Assembly (NCBI RefSeq): GCF_900091725.1
Contig: NZ_FMBW01000060.1
Location: 1-64,000, forward strand
Origin: Streptomyces sp. DvalAA-43
GTDB lineage: Bacteria > Actinomycetota > Actinomycetes > Streptomycetales > Streptomycetaceae
Length of the DNA: 64,000 nt
Direction of reading: 5' to 3'
How positions within the stretch are numbered: position 1 is the stretch's first letter; each line of letters starts with the position of its first letter. This document shows, in pieces, positions 53,438 to 62,892 of the stretch. Made by a program: the position numbers and the translations under genes. The notes beneath the pieces are model-generated. The model worked only from the letters and a program-made list of their open reading frames with translations. It was not told the DNA's origin and searched no databases.

Positions 53438-56400
53438 GTGACACCTCAGCCACGAAGAGCGTCCCGAATCCGTCGCGGCACCATCGGTGCCCTGCTCACC
53501 ACCACCCTCGCCGCACTCAGCCTGCCGCTCGCCACCCCAGCCGTCGCGACGGGCCCCGCCGAGCCCCTGGCTGTCGGCAACTACCTGATCACGCTGGCTG
53601 ACCAGCCCCTCGTCACGTACGACGGCAACGTCGACGACCTCCCCGCCACCCGCCCCGCCGAGGGCCGGAAGCTCGACGTCACCGCTTCGGACGCCAAGCG
53701 CTACCGGACGCACCTGATCGCCGAGCAGCGCCATGTCGCCAGGAAGGTCGGCGCGACCGTCCGCCAGCACTACGCCGTCACCACCAACACCTTCAGCGCC
53801 CGGCTCAACGCAGCCCAGCTCGTCCAGCTGGCCCGCACCAAGGGCGTCACCAACATCTCCCCTGACCGGATTCACCAAGCCACCGACGACAGGAACTCCT
53901 CCGACTTCCTCGGCCTCTCCGGCCACAAGGGTCTGTGGGCCGCCCTCGGCGGTACGGCCAAGGCAGGCCGCGGTATCGTCATCGGCGACATCGACACCGG
54001 TATCTGGCCCGAGAGCGCCTCGTTCAAGGCCCCGGCGCTCACGAGCAGGAAGCCCGGCGGCAAGCACGGCAAGAAGCCGTCCAAGGACGACCTCTACCGG
54101 CCTTACCTCGACGGCACCACCACCGTCATGCACAAGGCCGACGGGACCACCTTCACCGGCACCTGCCAGACCGGCGAGAGCTTCGCCGCCGCCGACTGCA
54201 ACCAGAAGATCGTCAGCGCCCGCTACTTCGCCGACGGCTGGCTCCAGCAGGTCCCCGAATCCAACCGGGCCGGCTACATCTCCCCGCGAGACAGCCAGGG
54301 CCACGGCACCCACACCGCATCGACCGCGGCCGGTAACGCGGGCGTCCGGGCCACCGTCGACGGCCACGACCTCGGCACCGTCTCCGGCGTCGCCCCCGCC
54401 GCCACCATCGCCGTCTACAAGGCCCTGTGGCAGAGCAAGGACGGCAAGCAGGACGGTGGCCTGACCAGCGACCTGGTCGCCGCCATCGACCAAGCCGTCG
54501 CCGACGGTGTGGACGTCATCAACTACTCCCTCGGCGGCATGTTCGAGAGCGCGTACGACGACCCGTCCCAGACCGCGCTCCGTAACGCCGCCGCAGCGGG
54601 TGTCTTCGTCGCCACCGCCGGGGGCAACGCCGGCCCCGAGTCCGCCAGCCTCGACAACACGGCTCCCTGGACCACCACCGTAGCCGCCGGAACCATCGCC
54701 TCGCACACCGGCACGGTCACGCTCGGCAACGGGAAGAGCTACACCGGTATCAGCACCAGCGTGCACGAAACCGTCGGCTCCGCACCGCTCGTCCGTGCCG
54801 CCGCCGTCAAGACCGCCGAGGCCGACGCCGCCGACGCCGACCTCTGTGCCGCAGGAACGCTGGACCCCGCACGCACCGTTGGGAAGACGGTCGTCTGCGA
54901 CCGGGGTGTCACCGCGCGCGTGGACAAGTCCGCCGAGGTCAAGAGGGCCGGCGGCACCGCCATGGTCCTGGTCAACACGCGGAACGAGAGCAGTGACGGC
55001 GACCTGCACTCCATACCGACCGTGCACCTGAACGGCCCGGAGGCCACCGCCGTACGCGACTACGCCGCCACGGACGGCGCCACCGCCACCCTCACCAGCG
55101 GCGGCAAGGGCGCCACCTACCCGCAGGTCGCCGGCTTCTCGTCCCGCGGCCCCTCCCTCGTCGGCAAGGGCGATCTCCTCAAGCCCGACATCACCGCGCC
55201 CGGCGCCACCATCCTCGCCGCCGTCGCCCCGCCCGGTAACCAAGGCCGCGACTTCGACTACCTCTCCGGCACCTCCATGGCGACCCCGCACATCGCCGGC
55301 CTCGCCGCCCTCTACCTCTCCGAGCACCCCACCTGGTCCCCGATGAGCATCAAGTCGGCCATGATGACCACCGCTTCCCCCACCAAGACCGCTGACGGCA
55401 AGAACAACGGCGATCTCTTCGCCCAGGGCGCCGGAGAGGTCGAGGCCCGCGCGATGCTGCGGCCGGGGCTCGTCTACGACTCCAGCGAGCAGGACTGGCT
55501 GGGGTACCTCGAAGGTGTCGGCATCGACACCCGGACCGGAACCGAGGCCATCGATCCCAGCGACCTCAACTACCCCTCCATCGCGGTCGGCGAGCTCTTC
55601 GGTACCCAGACAGTCACCCGTACCGTCACCGCTACCTCGGCCGGCACCTACCGGGCCAAGGTCGATCTGCCCGGCGTCAAGGCCACCGTCTCGCCTTCCG
55701 TCCTGCACTTCGGTCACGCCGGGCAGAAGCGCACCTTCACCATCAAGTTCGATGTGACCACCGCGCGTTCGGGAATCCTCGACACAGGTTCCCTCACGTG
55801 GACCTCCGGCCGCACCACGGTCCGCAGCCCGATCGCCGTCACCCCGCAGAGCGTCCACGCCCCTGCCGAGGTCAAGGGCACCGGCACCAGCGGCGAGACC
55901 GCCTTCTCCGTCACTCCGGCCACCAGCACCTTCACGGCCACCGCACGCGGACCCGTCTCCTCGCCCCTCACCAAGGCCACCCTGACCGGAACCGCTGCTG
56001 AGACCCACTACGAGACGAACATCCCGGCCGGCGCCAAGGCCGCTCAGATCTCGGTGCACTTCGATGCAGCGGCAGACACCATCGTCGGCGTCGTCTGGGG
56101 AGTTATGGTCGACGGCGTTCCGCAGTCAGCCGAGTATGCCGATCCCGACAGTAACGGCACCTCGACCATCTCCCTGGGGCAGCCGAACGCCGGGACGATC
56201 TTCGTAGCCGTGGTCGCACTCGGCAGCAGCGATGACACCGTCACCCCGTACACCTATCAGGTGAACCACATCTCCGAGAACAGCCCGGTCACCGGCAAGG
56301 TCACCGTCACACCCGACCGCGCCCGTGTCACCCCCGGCACGCCGACCGACCTGACCGCCACCTGGTCCGGCGTCCCTGCGACAGCCCGGTCCACCGCCTG

Positions 56401-56446
56401 GATCGAATACGCGAACGGTGCGGGCACCTTCCTGACCCTCAACTGA
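53438..56446 (+). CDS. Secreted S8 family subtilisin-like protease
   Basis: A 1002-residue secreted protease. A signal peptide (RRGTIGALLTTTLAALSLPL ATPAVA) is followed by an I9 propeptide inhibitor (NYLITLADQPLVTYDGNVDD to about residue 140). The S8 domain has Asp in GDIDTGIWPES, His in GHGTHTASTAAG and Ser in SGTSMATPHIAGLAALYL, with a PA insert between His and Ser and fibronectin-like C-terminal domains, as in plant-type subtilases. GTG 53438 follows GAGGAATCCT. The catalytic triad is complete. It probably degrades extracellular protein. Confidence 0.9.
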   Translation: MTPQPRRASRIRRGTIGALLTTTLAALSLPLATPAVATGPAEPLAVGNYLITLADQPLVTYDGNVDDLPATRPAEGRKLDVTASDAKRYRTHLIAEQRHVARKVGATVRQHYAVTTNTFSARLNAAQLVQLARTKGVTNISPDRIHQATDDRNSSDFLGLSGHKGLWAALGGTAKAGRGIVIGDIDTGIWPESASFKAPALTSRKPGGKHGKKPSKDDLYRPYLDGTTTVMHKADGTTFTGTCQTGESFAAADCNQKIVSARYFADGWLQQVPESNRAGYISPRDSQGHGTHTASTAAGNAGVRATVDGHDLGTVSGVAPAATIAVYKALWQSKDGKQDGGLTSDLVAAIDQAVADGVDVINYSLGGMFESAYDDPSQTALRNAAAAGVFVATAGGNAGPESASLDNTAPWTTTVAAGTIASHTGTVTLGNGKSYTGISTSVHETVGSAPLVRAAAVKTAEADAADADLCAAGTLDPARTVGKTVVCDRGVTARVDKSAEVKRAGGTAMVLVNTRNESSDGDLHSIPTVHLNGPEATAVRDYAATDGATATLTSGGKGATYPQVAGFSSRGPSLVGKGDLLKPDITAPGATILAAVAPPGNQGRDFDYLSGTSMATPHIAGLAALYLSEHPTWSPMSIKSAMMTTASPTKTADGKNNGDLFAQGAGEVEARAMLRPGLVYDSSEQDWLGYLEGVGIDTRTGTEAIDPSDLNYPSIAVGELFGTQTVTRTVTATSAGTYRAKVDLPGVKATVSPSVLHFGHAGQKRTFTIKFDVTTARSGILDTGSLTWTSGRTTVRSPIAVTPQSVHAPAEVKGTGTSGETAFSVTPATSTFTATARGPVSSPLTKATLTGTAAETHYETNIPAGAKAAQISVHFDAAADTIVGVVWGVMVDGVPQSAEYADPDSNGTSTISLGQPNAGTIFVAVVALGSSDDTVTPYTYQVNHISENSPVTGKVTVTPDRARVTPGTPTDLTATWSGVPATARSTAWIEYANGAGTFLTLN

Positions 56447-56529
56447 CACCGGATGTCGCGCTGACACCTGTCCGGTCATGAACCGCGAGGTTCGGCTCGA
56501 CAGATCAGCCGGAAGTGGTCGGGCAGTAC

Positions 56530-56589
56530 ACGAAGCTCCTGGCAGGCATGGATGATCTCGGTCGAGACCCCGTCTGCCAGGAGCTTCGT
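56530..56589. terminator. 16-bp inverted repeat after the protease gene
   Basis: ACGAAGCTCCTGGCAG (56530-56545) pairs perfectly with 56574-56589; a short TCTCG/CGAGA stem sits inside the loop. It lies 84 bp after the protease stop and is the likely terminator. Confidence 0.6.
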
Positions 56590-56730
56590 CGTGCGGCCCG
56601 GTCCCGCCTGTCACCGGCCCGTCCGGACACGCGGATGTACGAGTTCGTTCAGGCGGGCTCTTCGCGGGCCACACAACTCTGCCGACCTGCGAAGCCCCGG
56701 TGGTTTGCTTGAGCCGGATGCGGTTGGTAA

Positions 56731-57542
56731 GGCGCTGTCACGCTGGCGGGTGGCGTGGGAGGATCCTCGGGTTGATCACGGTGGAGGGGGATCGTCCGTG
56801 GGGAGCGTGTCGCCGTCGTACAGGGGGCACCGGTACCCGGTCGAGATCATCGCGCACTGTGTGTGGCTGTGCTTCCGGTTCCCGCTCAGTTTCCGTGAGG
56901 TCGAGGAGCTGATGCTCGAGCGCCGTGTCATCGTGTCCCGCGAGACCGTGCGCCGCTGGTGTCCGAAGTTCGGGCAGGCGTACGCCGACGCGCTGCGCCG
57001 CCGACAGCCACGGCCGGGGGACAAGTGGCATCTGGACGAGGTCTTCATCAAGATCAACTGTGAGCAGAAGTATCTGTGGCGGGTTGTCGACCAGGACGGC
57101 GATGTTCTGGACATCCTGGTGCAGAACCGGCGGGACGCGGCCGCGGCCAGGCGCTTCTTCCGCAGGCTGATGACGACGAGGGCGGGGTGCCGCGAGTGGT
57201 CGTCACCGACGAGCACCGCCCCCACAAGGGATTGAACAACCGGGCCGAGAACAGTCACCAGCCGACGAGGCAACGCGAACGGTCCATGAAGGGCTTCCGC
57301 AGCGTGGGCGGGGCCCAGCGGTTCCTGTCCGCGTTCAGCGGCATCTCACCCCACTTCCGGCCCCGACGCCACCTGATGACCGCACCCGAACACCGAGCCG
57401 AAATGACCATCCGCTTCACCACCTGGGAGCAGCACCGGCGTCACGGGCCGACCTACCGCGGCCTGAGCCCAGGCCGGCACCCGGCCCCACCACACCTCGA
57501 CGCACAGTCAGACACCCACACACCCAACAACGTGACAACGCC
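56731..57542 (+). pseudogene. IS6-family element, copy B (frameshifted)
   Basis: An 812-bp element with 15-bp ends GGCGCTGTCACGCTG (56731) and its near-inverse at 57528-57542. The transposase reads YPVEIIAHCVWLCFRFPLSF REVEELMLE, KWHLDEVFIKI, RFFRRLMTTRAG. A deletion near 57205 then removes the second-Asp region and shifts the frame to HKGLNNRAENSHQPTRQRER SMKGFRSVGG and on to the C-terminus. No 8-bp target duplication is seen. It is dead, but it resembles the inverted copy A at 19.2 kb. Confidence 0.85.
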
Positions 57543-57662
57543 CATGGCCCAGCTCAACCGCCACTCCGACCGCTCACCCAGCTGAAGAGCCCCGCGCAGC
57601 GGGGTTCCAGCCAGCTGGAAACAGTTGCCGTGAGCCGCGTGCAGTGGCTCGGTGAGTGGGAT

Positions 57663-59600
57663 CTACAGGTGGAAGGGCACGGTGGTGATGACGATTTTGG
57701 GGAGGGGGCGGAGCGCGCGTCGTAGTCGTGTGGCGGTGCGGCTGTGGAGGAATTGGTGTCTGCGGTGACGGGTGATGATTTCCGGGAGGATCACGGTGAG
57801 GGTGAGGTCCGGGTGCTGCTGGTGGAGTGCTTCGATGTAATGGACGAGTGGGGCGACGGTCGCGCGGTAGGGAGAGACGACGATCTCCAGAGGCAAGCGG
57901 TCGCCCCACAGGGTCCAGTAGTTGCGGAAACGCTCGGCTTCTTCCTCGGTGACACTGATGTGGAGGGCGAGGACAGGCTGCTGGAATGACGCCGCGTAGG
58001 CGAGGGCTCGCATACCCGCGAGGTCGAGTGTCGCGATCGTGACGACCGACAGGTGGCGGACTTCTTCGGGAAGCTCTTCGTTCTCCTCTGCCACGCCGGG
58101 CCTCGGGTGTGTGAATGACGGCCGCTGTGCGGGCAGTGGTCCTTCCGTGATGTGTGTGGGCAGCTCGACTGTGTGGGCACGCAGTCGCAGCGCTGCGCGG
58201 GCTGTCTCGTAGTGGTGCCGGATCCTCAGTGTGACCACGAGAAACAGGACGACGGCGACAATGGCCACCCATGCTCCCGCGGTGAACTTGCTGATGCCTG
58301 CAGTGATGAAGACCACGGCCGAGAGCAGGCAACCGGCGGCGTTGAAGAGCAGGCTCTTGCGCCAGTGGCGGTCTCGCAGCCGCCACCAGTGCACGACCAT
58401 CCCGGCCTGCGAGAGGGCGAAGGCGAGGAATACCCCGACCGCGTAGAGGGGGATCAGCGACGATGTCAGGCCGTCGAACGCGATGAAGACCAGGGCCGCT
58501 GCCAGCGAGAGCAGGAGGATCCCGTTGCTGTAGGCCAGGCGGTCCCCGAGGCGCATGAAGAGCCGTGGTGCGTAGTCGTCGCGGGCCAGCAGGGACAGCA
58601 CCCGGGGAAAGTCGTTGTACGCGGTGTTGGCGGCCAGGAGCAGGACGGCGGCCGTGGCCGCCTGGATGAAGACGTACATACCGCCTGAGCCGAAGCTGAG
58701 GTGTGCCAGTTGAGAGAGCACGGTCTCCCGAGTGCCGGGCACCACCCCGCTGAGGTGGATGAGGATGATGGTTCCGGTGAACATGGCGATGAGGAGGCCG
58801 ACCATCCAGGTCAGCGTGGTGCGTGCGTTGCGCCACTCGACGGGCCTGAACGCCGGTACGGCGTTGGAGATCGCCTCGATGCCGGTCATAGCGGTGGCGC
58901 CGGAGGAGAAGGCCCGCATGATCAGGAGCAGGCCGACTGTCTCGGTGACGGCGACCGGTGGTGCCGGGCGCGGCTGGAATCCGTGGTCGGCCGCGTCCGC
59001 CAGGCCGAAGGCGATGAGGGCGAACATGGCAGCGATGAAGGCATAGGTCGGGGCCGCGAACAGTACACCGGCCTGACGGATTCCGCGCAGATTTCCGGCC
59101 AGGAGAAGCACAATCACCGCGACACCGATGGGCACCGTGTCCGAGGCCAGTGAGGGAATCGCGGAAGTGATCGCCGCTACCCCCGAGGCGATGGAGACGG
59201 CGACGGTGAGGACGTAGTCGATCATCAGTCCGGCCGCGGCCACCAGGCCGGGTACCCGTCCCAGGTTGTCGCCGGCGACGATGTAGGAGCCGCCGCCGTG
59301 CGGATAGGCCCGGATCGTCTGACGGTACGACAGGCCAACCGCCAGCATCAGGAGGACGATCACCCCGGCAACCGGTAACGAGTACGCAAGTCCAGCCGTA
59401 CCGGCCGGGACAAGGATCGCGAGCATTGCCTCGGGCCCGTATGCGACTGAGGACAGAGCGTCGGCAGAGAGGACCGGCAGGGCCACAAGCTTGCGCATCC
59501 GTTCAGTCACGACGGCGGAGCTCCTCAGCGCCGTCCCCAACAGAATCCGCCGAAACCGTAACTCCGCACGCCCCAGCCGCCCTGCGGGCGGCTCCTCCAT
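57663..59600 (-). CDS. APC-superfamily permease with C-terminal USP-like domain
   Basis: A 645-residue protein. About twelve membrane helices begin with LVALPVLSADALSSVAYGPE AMLA (the APC helix 1 signature GPE) and include YPHGGGSYIVAGDNLG. The last 150 residues are soluble and resemble a universal-stress-like domain (VVTIATLDLAGMRALAYAAS, LEIVVSPYRATVAPLVHYIE). ATG 59600 has AGGAG ten bases upstream. The open frame extends upstream with protein-like sequence to GTG 59879, so a longer N-terminus is possible. It likely carries amino acids or potassium. Confidence 0.82.
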   Translation of the reverse strand: MEEPPAGRLGRAELRFRRILLGTALRSSAVVTERMRKLVALPVLSADALSSVAYGPEAMLAILVPAGTAGLAYSLPVAGVIVLLMLAVGLSYRQTIRAYPHGGGSYIVAGDNLGRVPGLVAAAGLMIDYVLTVAVSIASGVAAITSAIPSLASDTVPIGVAVIVLLLAGNLRGIRQAGVLFAAPTYAFIAAMFALIAFGLADAADHGFQPRPAPPVAVTETVGLLLIMRAFSSGATAMTGIEAISNAVPAFRPVEWRNARTTLTWMVGLLIAMFTGTIILIHLSGVVPGTRETVLSQLAHLSFGSGGMYVFIQAATAAVLLLAANTAYNDFPRVLSLLARDDYAPRLFMRLGDRLAYSNGILLLSLAAALVFIAFDGLTSSLIPLYAVGVFLAFALSQAGMVVHWWRLRDRHWRKSLLFNAAGCLLSAVVFITAGISKFTAGAWVAIVAVVLFLVVTLRIRHHYETARAALRLRAHTVELPTHITEGPLPAQRPSFTHPRPGVAEENEELPEEVRHLSVVTIATLDLAGMRALAYAASFQQPVLALHISVTEEEAERFRNYWTLWGDRLPLEIVVSPYRATVAPLVHYIEALHQQHPDLTLTVILPEIITRHRRHQFLHSRTATRLRRALRPLPKIVITTVPFHL

Positions 59601-60132
59601 ATCGATCTGTTCTCCTGCCGGGTGTTGCCTCAGCAGGGAGATGGGCACCAGACGCCCGAACTTGGCTGGCCGGATCTGCGCCGCCGGCGGGAACCTTCCC
59701 AGATCGGGATCCACCGGCAGAGCGTGGCGCCACACCTCCGGGGCGGCCGTCACCCGCCCCCACTCCCGCCCCACCCGGCGCAGCACGCGCAACTGCTGTG
59801 TGTCCAGTCCCGGTAGCTGAGCAGCAGGGCCGGGTGGGCCTTCCGGCCCTGCGCGTGGACTTCCGTGCGTTTCCGTCACACCGTGCAGTGTCGCCGATGA
59901 CAGAACCTGGGGACCGGAGCGACATGGCTGTCGACGGTCCTCTCCCGGGCACGGGGAACGCGGCGACCAGCACCGCAATGCCGCGCCAGCAGCCGTTCGT
60001 ACGCGAGCTCACGGCCCACGACCCGTGTCCGGGTGTGCTGCTCTACCTCGCGACACTCGGCTGCAAGGTGTGGCCGCGCTCCCGGTCCCGCCTCCCGGCC
60101 CGCTCCCGAGCCGTCCCCGCGGAAGGACATCG
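59601..60132. other. Possible permease N-terminal extension and unassigned spacer
   Basis: The minus-strand frame between 59601 and 59879 (PGLDTQQLRVLRRVGREWGR and VWRHALPVDPDLGRFPPAAQ) reads like protein in frame with the permease. Between 59880 and 60132 no cyclase C-terminal sequence is visible in any plus-strand frame, although a lasso cyclase would be expected before a B1 gene. Confidence 0.35.
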
Positions 60133-60394
60133 ATGACGACCCTGGCACTGGCCCCGACCGTGCACGCCACCGCCACCGAAACCGGCATGGTGCTGCTCGA
60201 CGAGCAATCCGGCCGCTACTGGCAGCTCAACCCCAGCGGCGCACTTATCCTGCGCGCCCTCCTCGACGGCGCCCCCACACAACGCGGCCGCCGGCCCCGT
60301 CAACCGGTATCCCGCGCTCGACCCCGGGCAGGCCCACCGCGACGTCATCGCTCTCCTCGAACGCCTGCGCGATACCCCGCTGGTGACCTCGTGA
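60133..60394 (+). pseudogene. Lasso peptide B1 protein (RRE/PqqD-like), frameshifted
   Basis: GGAAGGA lies just upstream of the ATG. The first half reads VHATATETGMVLLDEQSGRY WQLNPSGALILRALLDGA, the PqqD-like RRE fold that binds lasso leader peptides. After a one-base shift near 60285 the rest is in the next frame, NRYPALDPGQAHRDVIALLE RLRDTPLVTS, and stops at 60392. Both parts match B1 along the full 87-residue length, so a single indel inactivated the gene. Its partner protease gene starts three bases later. Confidence 0.82.
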
Positions 60395-60396
60395 CC

Positions 60397-60582
60397 ATGT
60401 TCTCCGCTCCCGAAACCCCGGTGCCGCTGACCCGCCGCGAACGCATCGTCGCGCTGCTCGCCGTCACGGCGACCCGCTGCCTCATCGGCCTGGCGCCCGG
60501 TCGCCTGCACCGGGTCCTGGAAGCCCTCAGGGGCGGCACCGCGCAGGCACTCGCCGCCCGACAGGCCATCGTGGGCGTTAAC
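60397..60582 (+). pseudogene. Lasso peptide B2 (transglutaminase-like leader protease), N-terminal fragment
   Basis: The translation PLTRRERIVALLAVTATRCL and APGRLHRVLEALRGGTAQAL AARQAIVGVN matches the N-terminal helical part of B2 proteases, up to just before the segment carrying the catalytic Cys. From about 60583 the sequence is unrelated. The gene is coupled to B1 (TGACCATG), as in typical lasso operons. Confidence 0.65.
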
Positions 60583-60686
60583 TCGACAACCAGCTCGGCG
60601 AAGTGTCGGCGTGTCACACCGGTGAAGGCAGTATGGGACAGGGCGGAACGATCCAGGGCAACAGTCACATCTCCCGATCGTGCCAC
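60583..60686 (-). pseudogene. Possible IS5-type transposase N-terminal remnant
   Basis: The minus strand reads MARSGDVTVALDRSALSHTA FTGVTRRHFAELVVEL, resembling the N-terminus of DDE_Tnp_4-type transposases. Only about 34 codons are present, ending at the lasso B2 junction. It may mark the insertion that cut B2. Confidence 0.4.
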
Positions 60687-60711
60687 CCGTCGCTGACATT
60701 GTGTCGGTCGC

Positions 60712-60910
60712 TCAGAAGCTGTGCGATACGGGCTTCAGCCGCAGCCGGACGTAGTCATGGTCCAGCGGTCCTGGACGGCGCGCTCCATCCGGCCGCCACC
60801 CGTTTCGGGCGTAGAAACGCTGCGCACGGGTGTTGGAAGCCCAGCACTCCAGCACGCGTCCGCAAGCGGGCCCGGGAAGCTCGCCGAGCAGCGCCGTGCG
60901 GACCTCGATC
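60712..60910 (-). pseudogene. GNAT acetyltransferase, C-terminal fragment
   Basis: The frame ends ECWASNTRAQRFYARNGWRP DGARRPGP, then YVRLRLKPVSHSF and a stop. The NxRAxxFYxxxGW pattern is the C-terminal GNAT motif. The acetyl-CoA-binding loop upstream is not present, so it is truncated. Confidence 0.6.
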
Positions 60911-60978
60911 AGCTCGGCATGCGCTGGTAGACGGCCGGAGCACAGGACATGGGAGGGGCCCGGGATCCGACTTGGGTT

Positions 60979-61800
60979 CTAGTAGTGCTTGGTCATACGC
61001 GCTCTGCGACGGCGTGTCTTCTTGATGGGTCGTGTCGTTGACAGGATGTGCTGAGTGGGGAGTTGGCTGCGGTCCGGTGTGATCTGGAGGACTTCGCGGC
61101 GGAGATGTTCGAGCCGTTCGCGCGGGCGGATCAGCATCGGTGGGGTGGCTAGGGGTGGGGCCTATCTGCAGGGCCTGTTGCTGGACGGCGGGCGTAAAGT
61201 CGGTGGAGCCGATGGCCGCACGCCTGGGTGAGGACGGGAACCGGCAGGCCCTGGCCCGCTTCGTTACCTCCAGTCGGTGGGATGCGGCGCATGTGCGGGC
61301 CCGGTTGGCCTGGCGCATGCAGCCGGTCATCAAGCCCACCGCACTGGTCATCGATGACACCGGGTTCCTCAAGGACGGGGATGCGTCGGCGTGTGTGACC
61401 CGGCAGTACACCGGCACCGCGGGCAAGGTCACCAACTGCCAGGCCGGGGTCTCGCTGCACCTGGCTTCCAACGGCGCCTCGACGGCGGTGAACTGGCGTC
61501 TGTTCCTGCCCGAGAGCTGATCCCGCCTCGCCGAAGGCCGACCCGGTCAAAGTGGTCCGTCGTGACAAGTGTGCCATCCCTGCCCAGGTGGGCCATGTCG
61601 AGAAGTGGCAGCTGGCCCTCGACATGATCGACGAGACGCGGTCCTGGGGCATCGAGGTGCCCCAGGACATCGCCGACGGCGGCTATGGCGACACCGCCGC
61701 CTTCCGGCTCGGCCTGGAAGAACGCGGTCTCGACTACGCGGTGGGCATCTCGACCACGACCACCGCGCAACCCGAAGACGCACAGCCCTGCACCCCGGCC
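60979..61800 (+). pseudogene. IS701-family element, N-terminal two thirds
   Basis: The left end CTAGTAGTGCTT (60979) matches the inverted end of the 41-kb copy. The translation gives SGELAAVRCDLEDFAAEMFE PFARADQ, then LLLDGGRKSVEPMAARLGED GNRQALARFVTSS, ALVIDDTGFLKDG (first Asp), a stop caused by a two-base loss near 61520, and in the next frame KWQLALDMIDETRSWGIEVP QDIADGGYGD (second Asp). A stop also lies in the N-terminal region near 61149. From about 61800 it becomes IS1380 sequence. Confidence 0.78.
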
Positions 61801-62146
61801 GCGGCCCACGAACACCGAGCGGGAGCACCGCCACCACGCCGTCGTCGAGCAGGTCATCGCCGACAGCAAAGCCTCCGCCCTGGCCCACCTGCCGTCGGGA
61901 CACTTCCACGCCAATGCCGCCTGGCTGATCCTGTGGGCGATGGCCTACAACCTGCTGCGGGCCGCCGGGGCACTGACATCCGCCTTCCACGCCAAGGCCA
62001 CCCTCCGCTCCCAGCTGGTCCAGGACCCGGCCCGGATCGCCCGCTCCGCACGGCGCGTCACCCTGCACCTTCCGCGCAACTGGCGCTGGCAAAAAGCCTG
62101 GACGCACCTGTTCGACACCGTCCACCGCCCACCCGAACCCGCCTGA
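61801..62146 (+). pseudogene. IS1380-family transposase, C-terminal remnant
   Basis: After the junction the translation is EHRHHAVVEQVIADSKASAL AHLPSGHFHANAAWLILWAM AYNLLRAAG, then ARRVTLHLPRNWRWQKAWTH LF, the C-terminal region of IS1380 transposases with the VEQVIAxxK Glu motif. Nothing of its N-terminal part is present. It is joined to an IS701 remnant in the same orientation. Confidence 0.75.
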
Positions 62147-62169
62147 CAGTCTCTGCCTGAGCTCGCGGC

Positions 62170-62772
62170 TCATGCCTGACGGTGTTCCGGATTCGACGTA
62201 TGGATACCGTTTTCGAGCGTGCGGATGACAGTGGAGACGATGCCGTGCCTCGGCAGCCCACAGGCCTCGGCGTCCTGGTACCCGGTGTACACCAGCGACC
62301 AGAGCACACGTTGGATCCAGGTGGGAGTGACGTCCGGGTCGAAGGCGCCTTCGGCTTGCCCGCGCTTGATGAGAGTGAGCACCGGGTCATCGAGAGGCTC
62401 CGGTGTCTTTGCTGCGCCGCGGCCTTCCAGAACGCGTGGATCGCCGAAGAGGAATACCAGCCGGTCGCCGACCGCCACCATCGCCGTGACCAGCCTGCGC
62501 ATCGCCTCGATGGGGGAGCCCTGGTCGATGGCCGCGTCGGCCACCGACTCATCGATCGCCGCGATGGAGTCCTCGATGGCTGCGCTGATGAGCCCGGTGC
62601 GGTCGGAGAAGTAGCGGTGCAGTGTCGTGCGGCCGACGCCGGCGGCGTCTGCGATATCCGCCAGCGTGGCGTGATAGTCACGGCCGAGCACAGAGGCGGC
62701 CGCGCTGAGGATGGCGCGGCGTGTACGACTCCGCGTTCGTGCTCCCGCGGCCTCGGGTCCAGACTCCTTCAT
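62170..62772 (-). CDS. TetR-family transcriptional regulator
   Basis: A 200-residue protein with the TetR helix-turn-helix (RRAILSAAASVLGRDYHATL ADIADAAGVGRTTLHRYFSD) and a helical ligand domain with a C-terminal TetR_C-like region (WIQRVLWSLVYTGYQDAEAC). ATG 62772 is chosen over the TTG at 62799 because the protein starts normally there. It faces the ferredoxin-MBL gene across a perfect palindrome and is expected to repress both. Confidence 0.88.
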   Translation of the reverse strand: MKESGPEAAGARTRSRTRRAILSAAASVLGRDYHATLADIADAAGVGRTTLHRYFSDRTGLISAAIEDSIAAIDESVADAAIDQGSPIEAMRRLVTAMVAVGDRLVFLFGDPRVLEGRGAAKTPEPLDDPVLTLIKRGQAEGAFDPDVTPTWIQRVLWSLVYTGYQDAEACGLPRHGIVSTVIRTLENGIHTSNPEHRQA

Positions 62773-62819
62773 GCTGGTCACTGTACTACCAGACCCCAAT
62801 AAGTTACATCGCTGGTCAT

Positions 62820-62843
62820 TAATGGAACATCAGTGTTCCATTA
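62820..62843. promoter_or_regulatory. TetR operator palindrome
   Basis: TAATGGAACA (62820-62829) and TGTTCCATTA (62834-62843) are perfect inverted arms around TCAG. The dyad lies between the divergent TetR (start 62772) and ferredoxin-MBL (start 62893) genes. Its size and position suit a TetR dimer. Confidence 0.85.
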
Positions 62844-62892
62844 GGTGATACGTTTGTCCCCCTGGTGACCTTTGCTCAGAGGAGGAACGGCG

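Noticed and set aside
53333..56059. A 908-codon open frame on the minus strand
   Set aside because: It is antisense to the subtilisin gene, is extremely Gly/Val/Asp-rich, and has no motif; it is a GC-driven shadow.
19183..57542. A composite transposon bounded by IS6 copies
   Set aside because: Both transposases are broken, the copies differ in sequence, and no shared target duplication was seen.
59880..60132. Cyclase C-terminus expected just before the lasso B1 gene
   Set aside because: None of the three plus-strand frames resembles the synthetase domain end.
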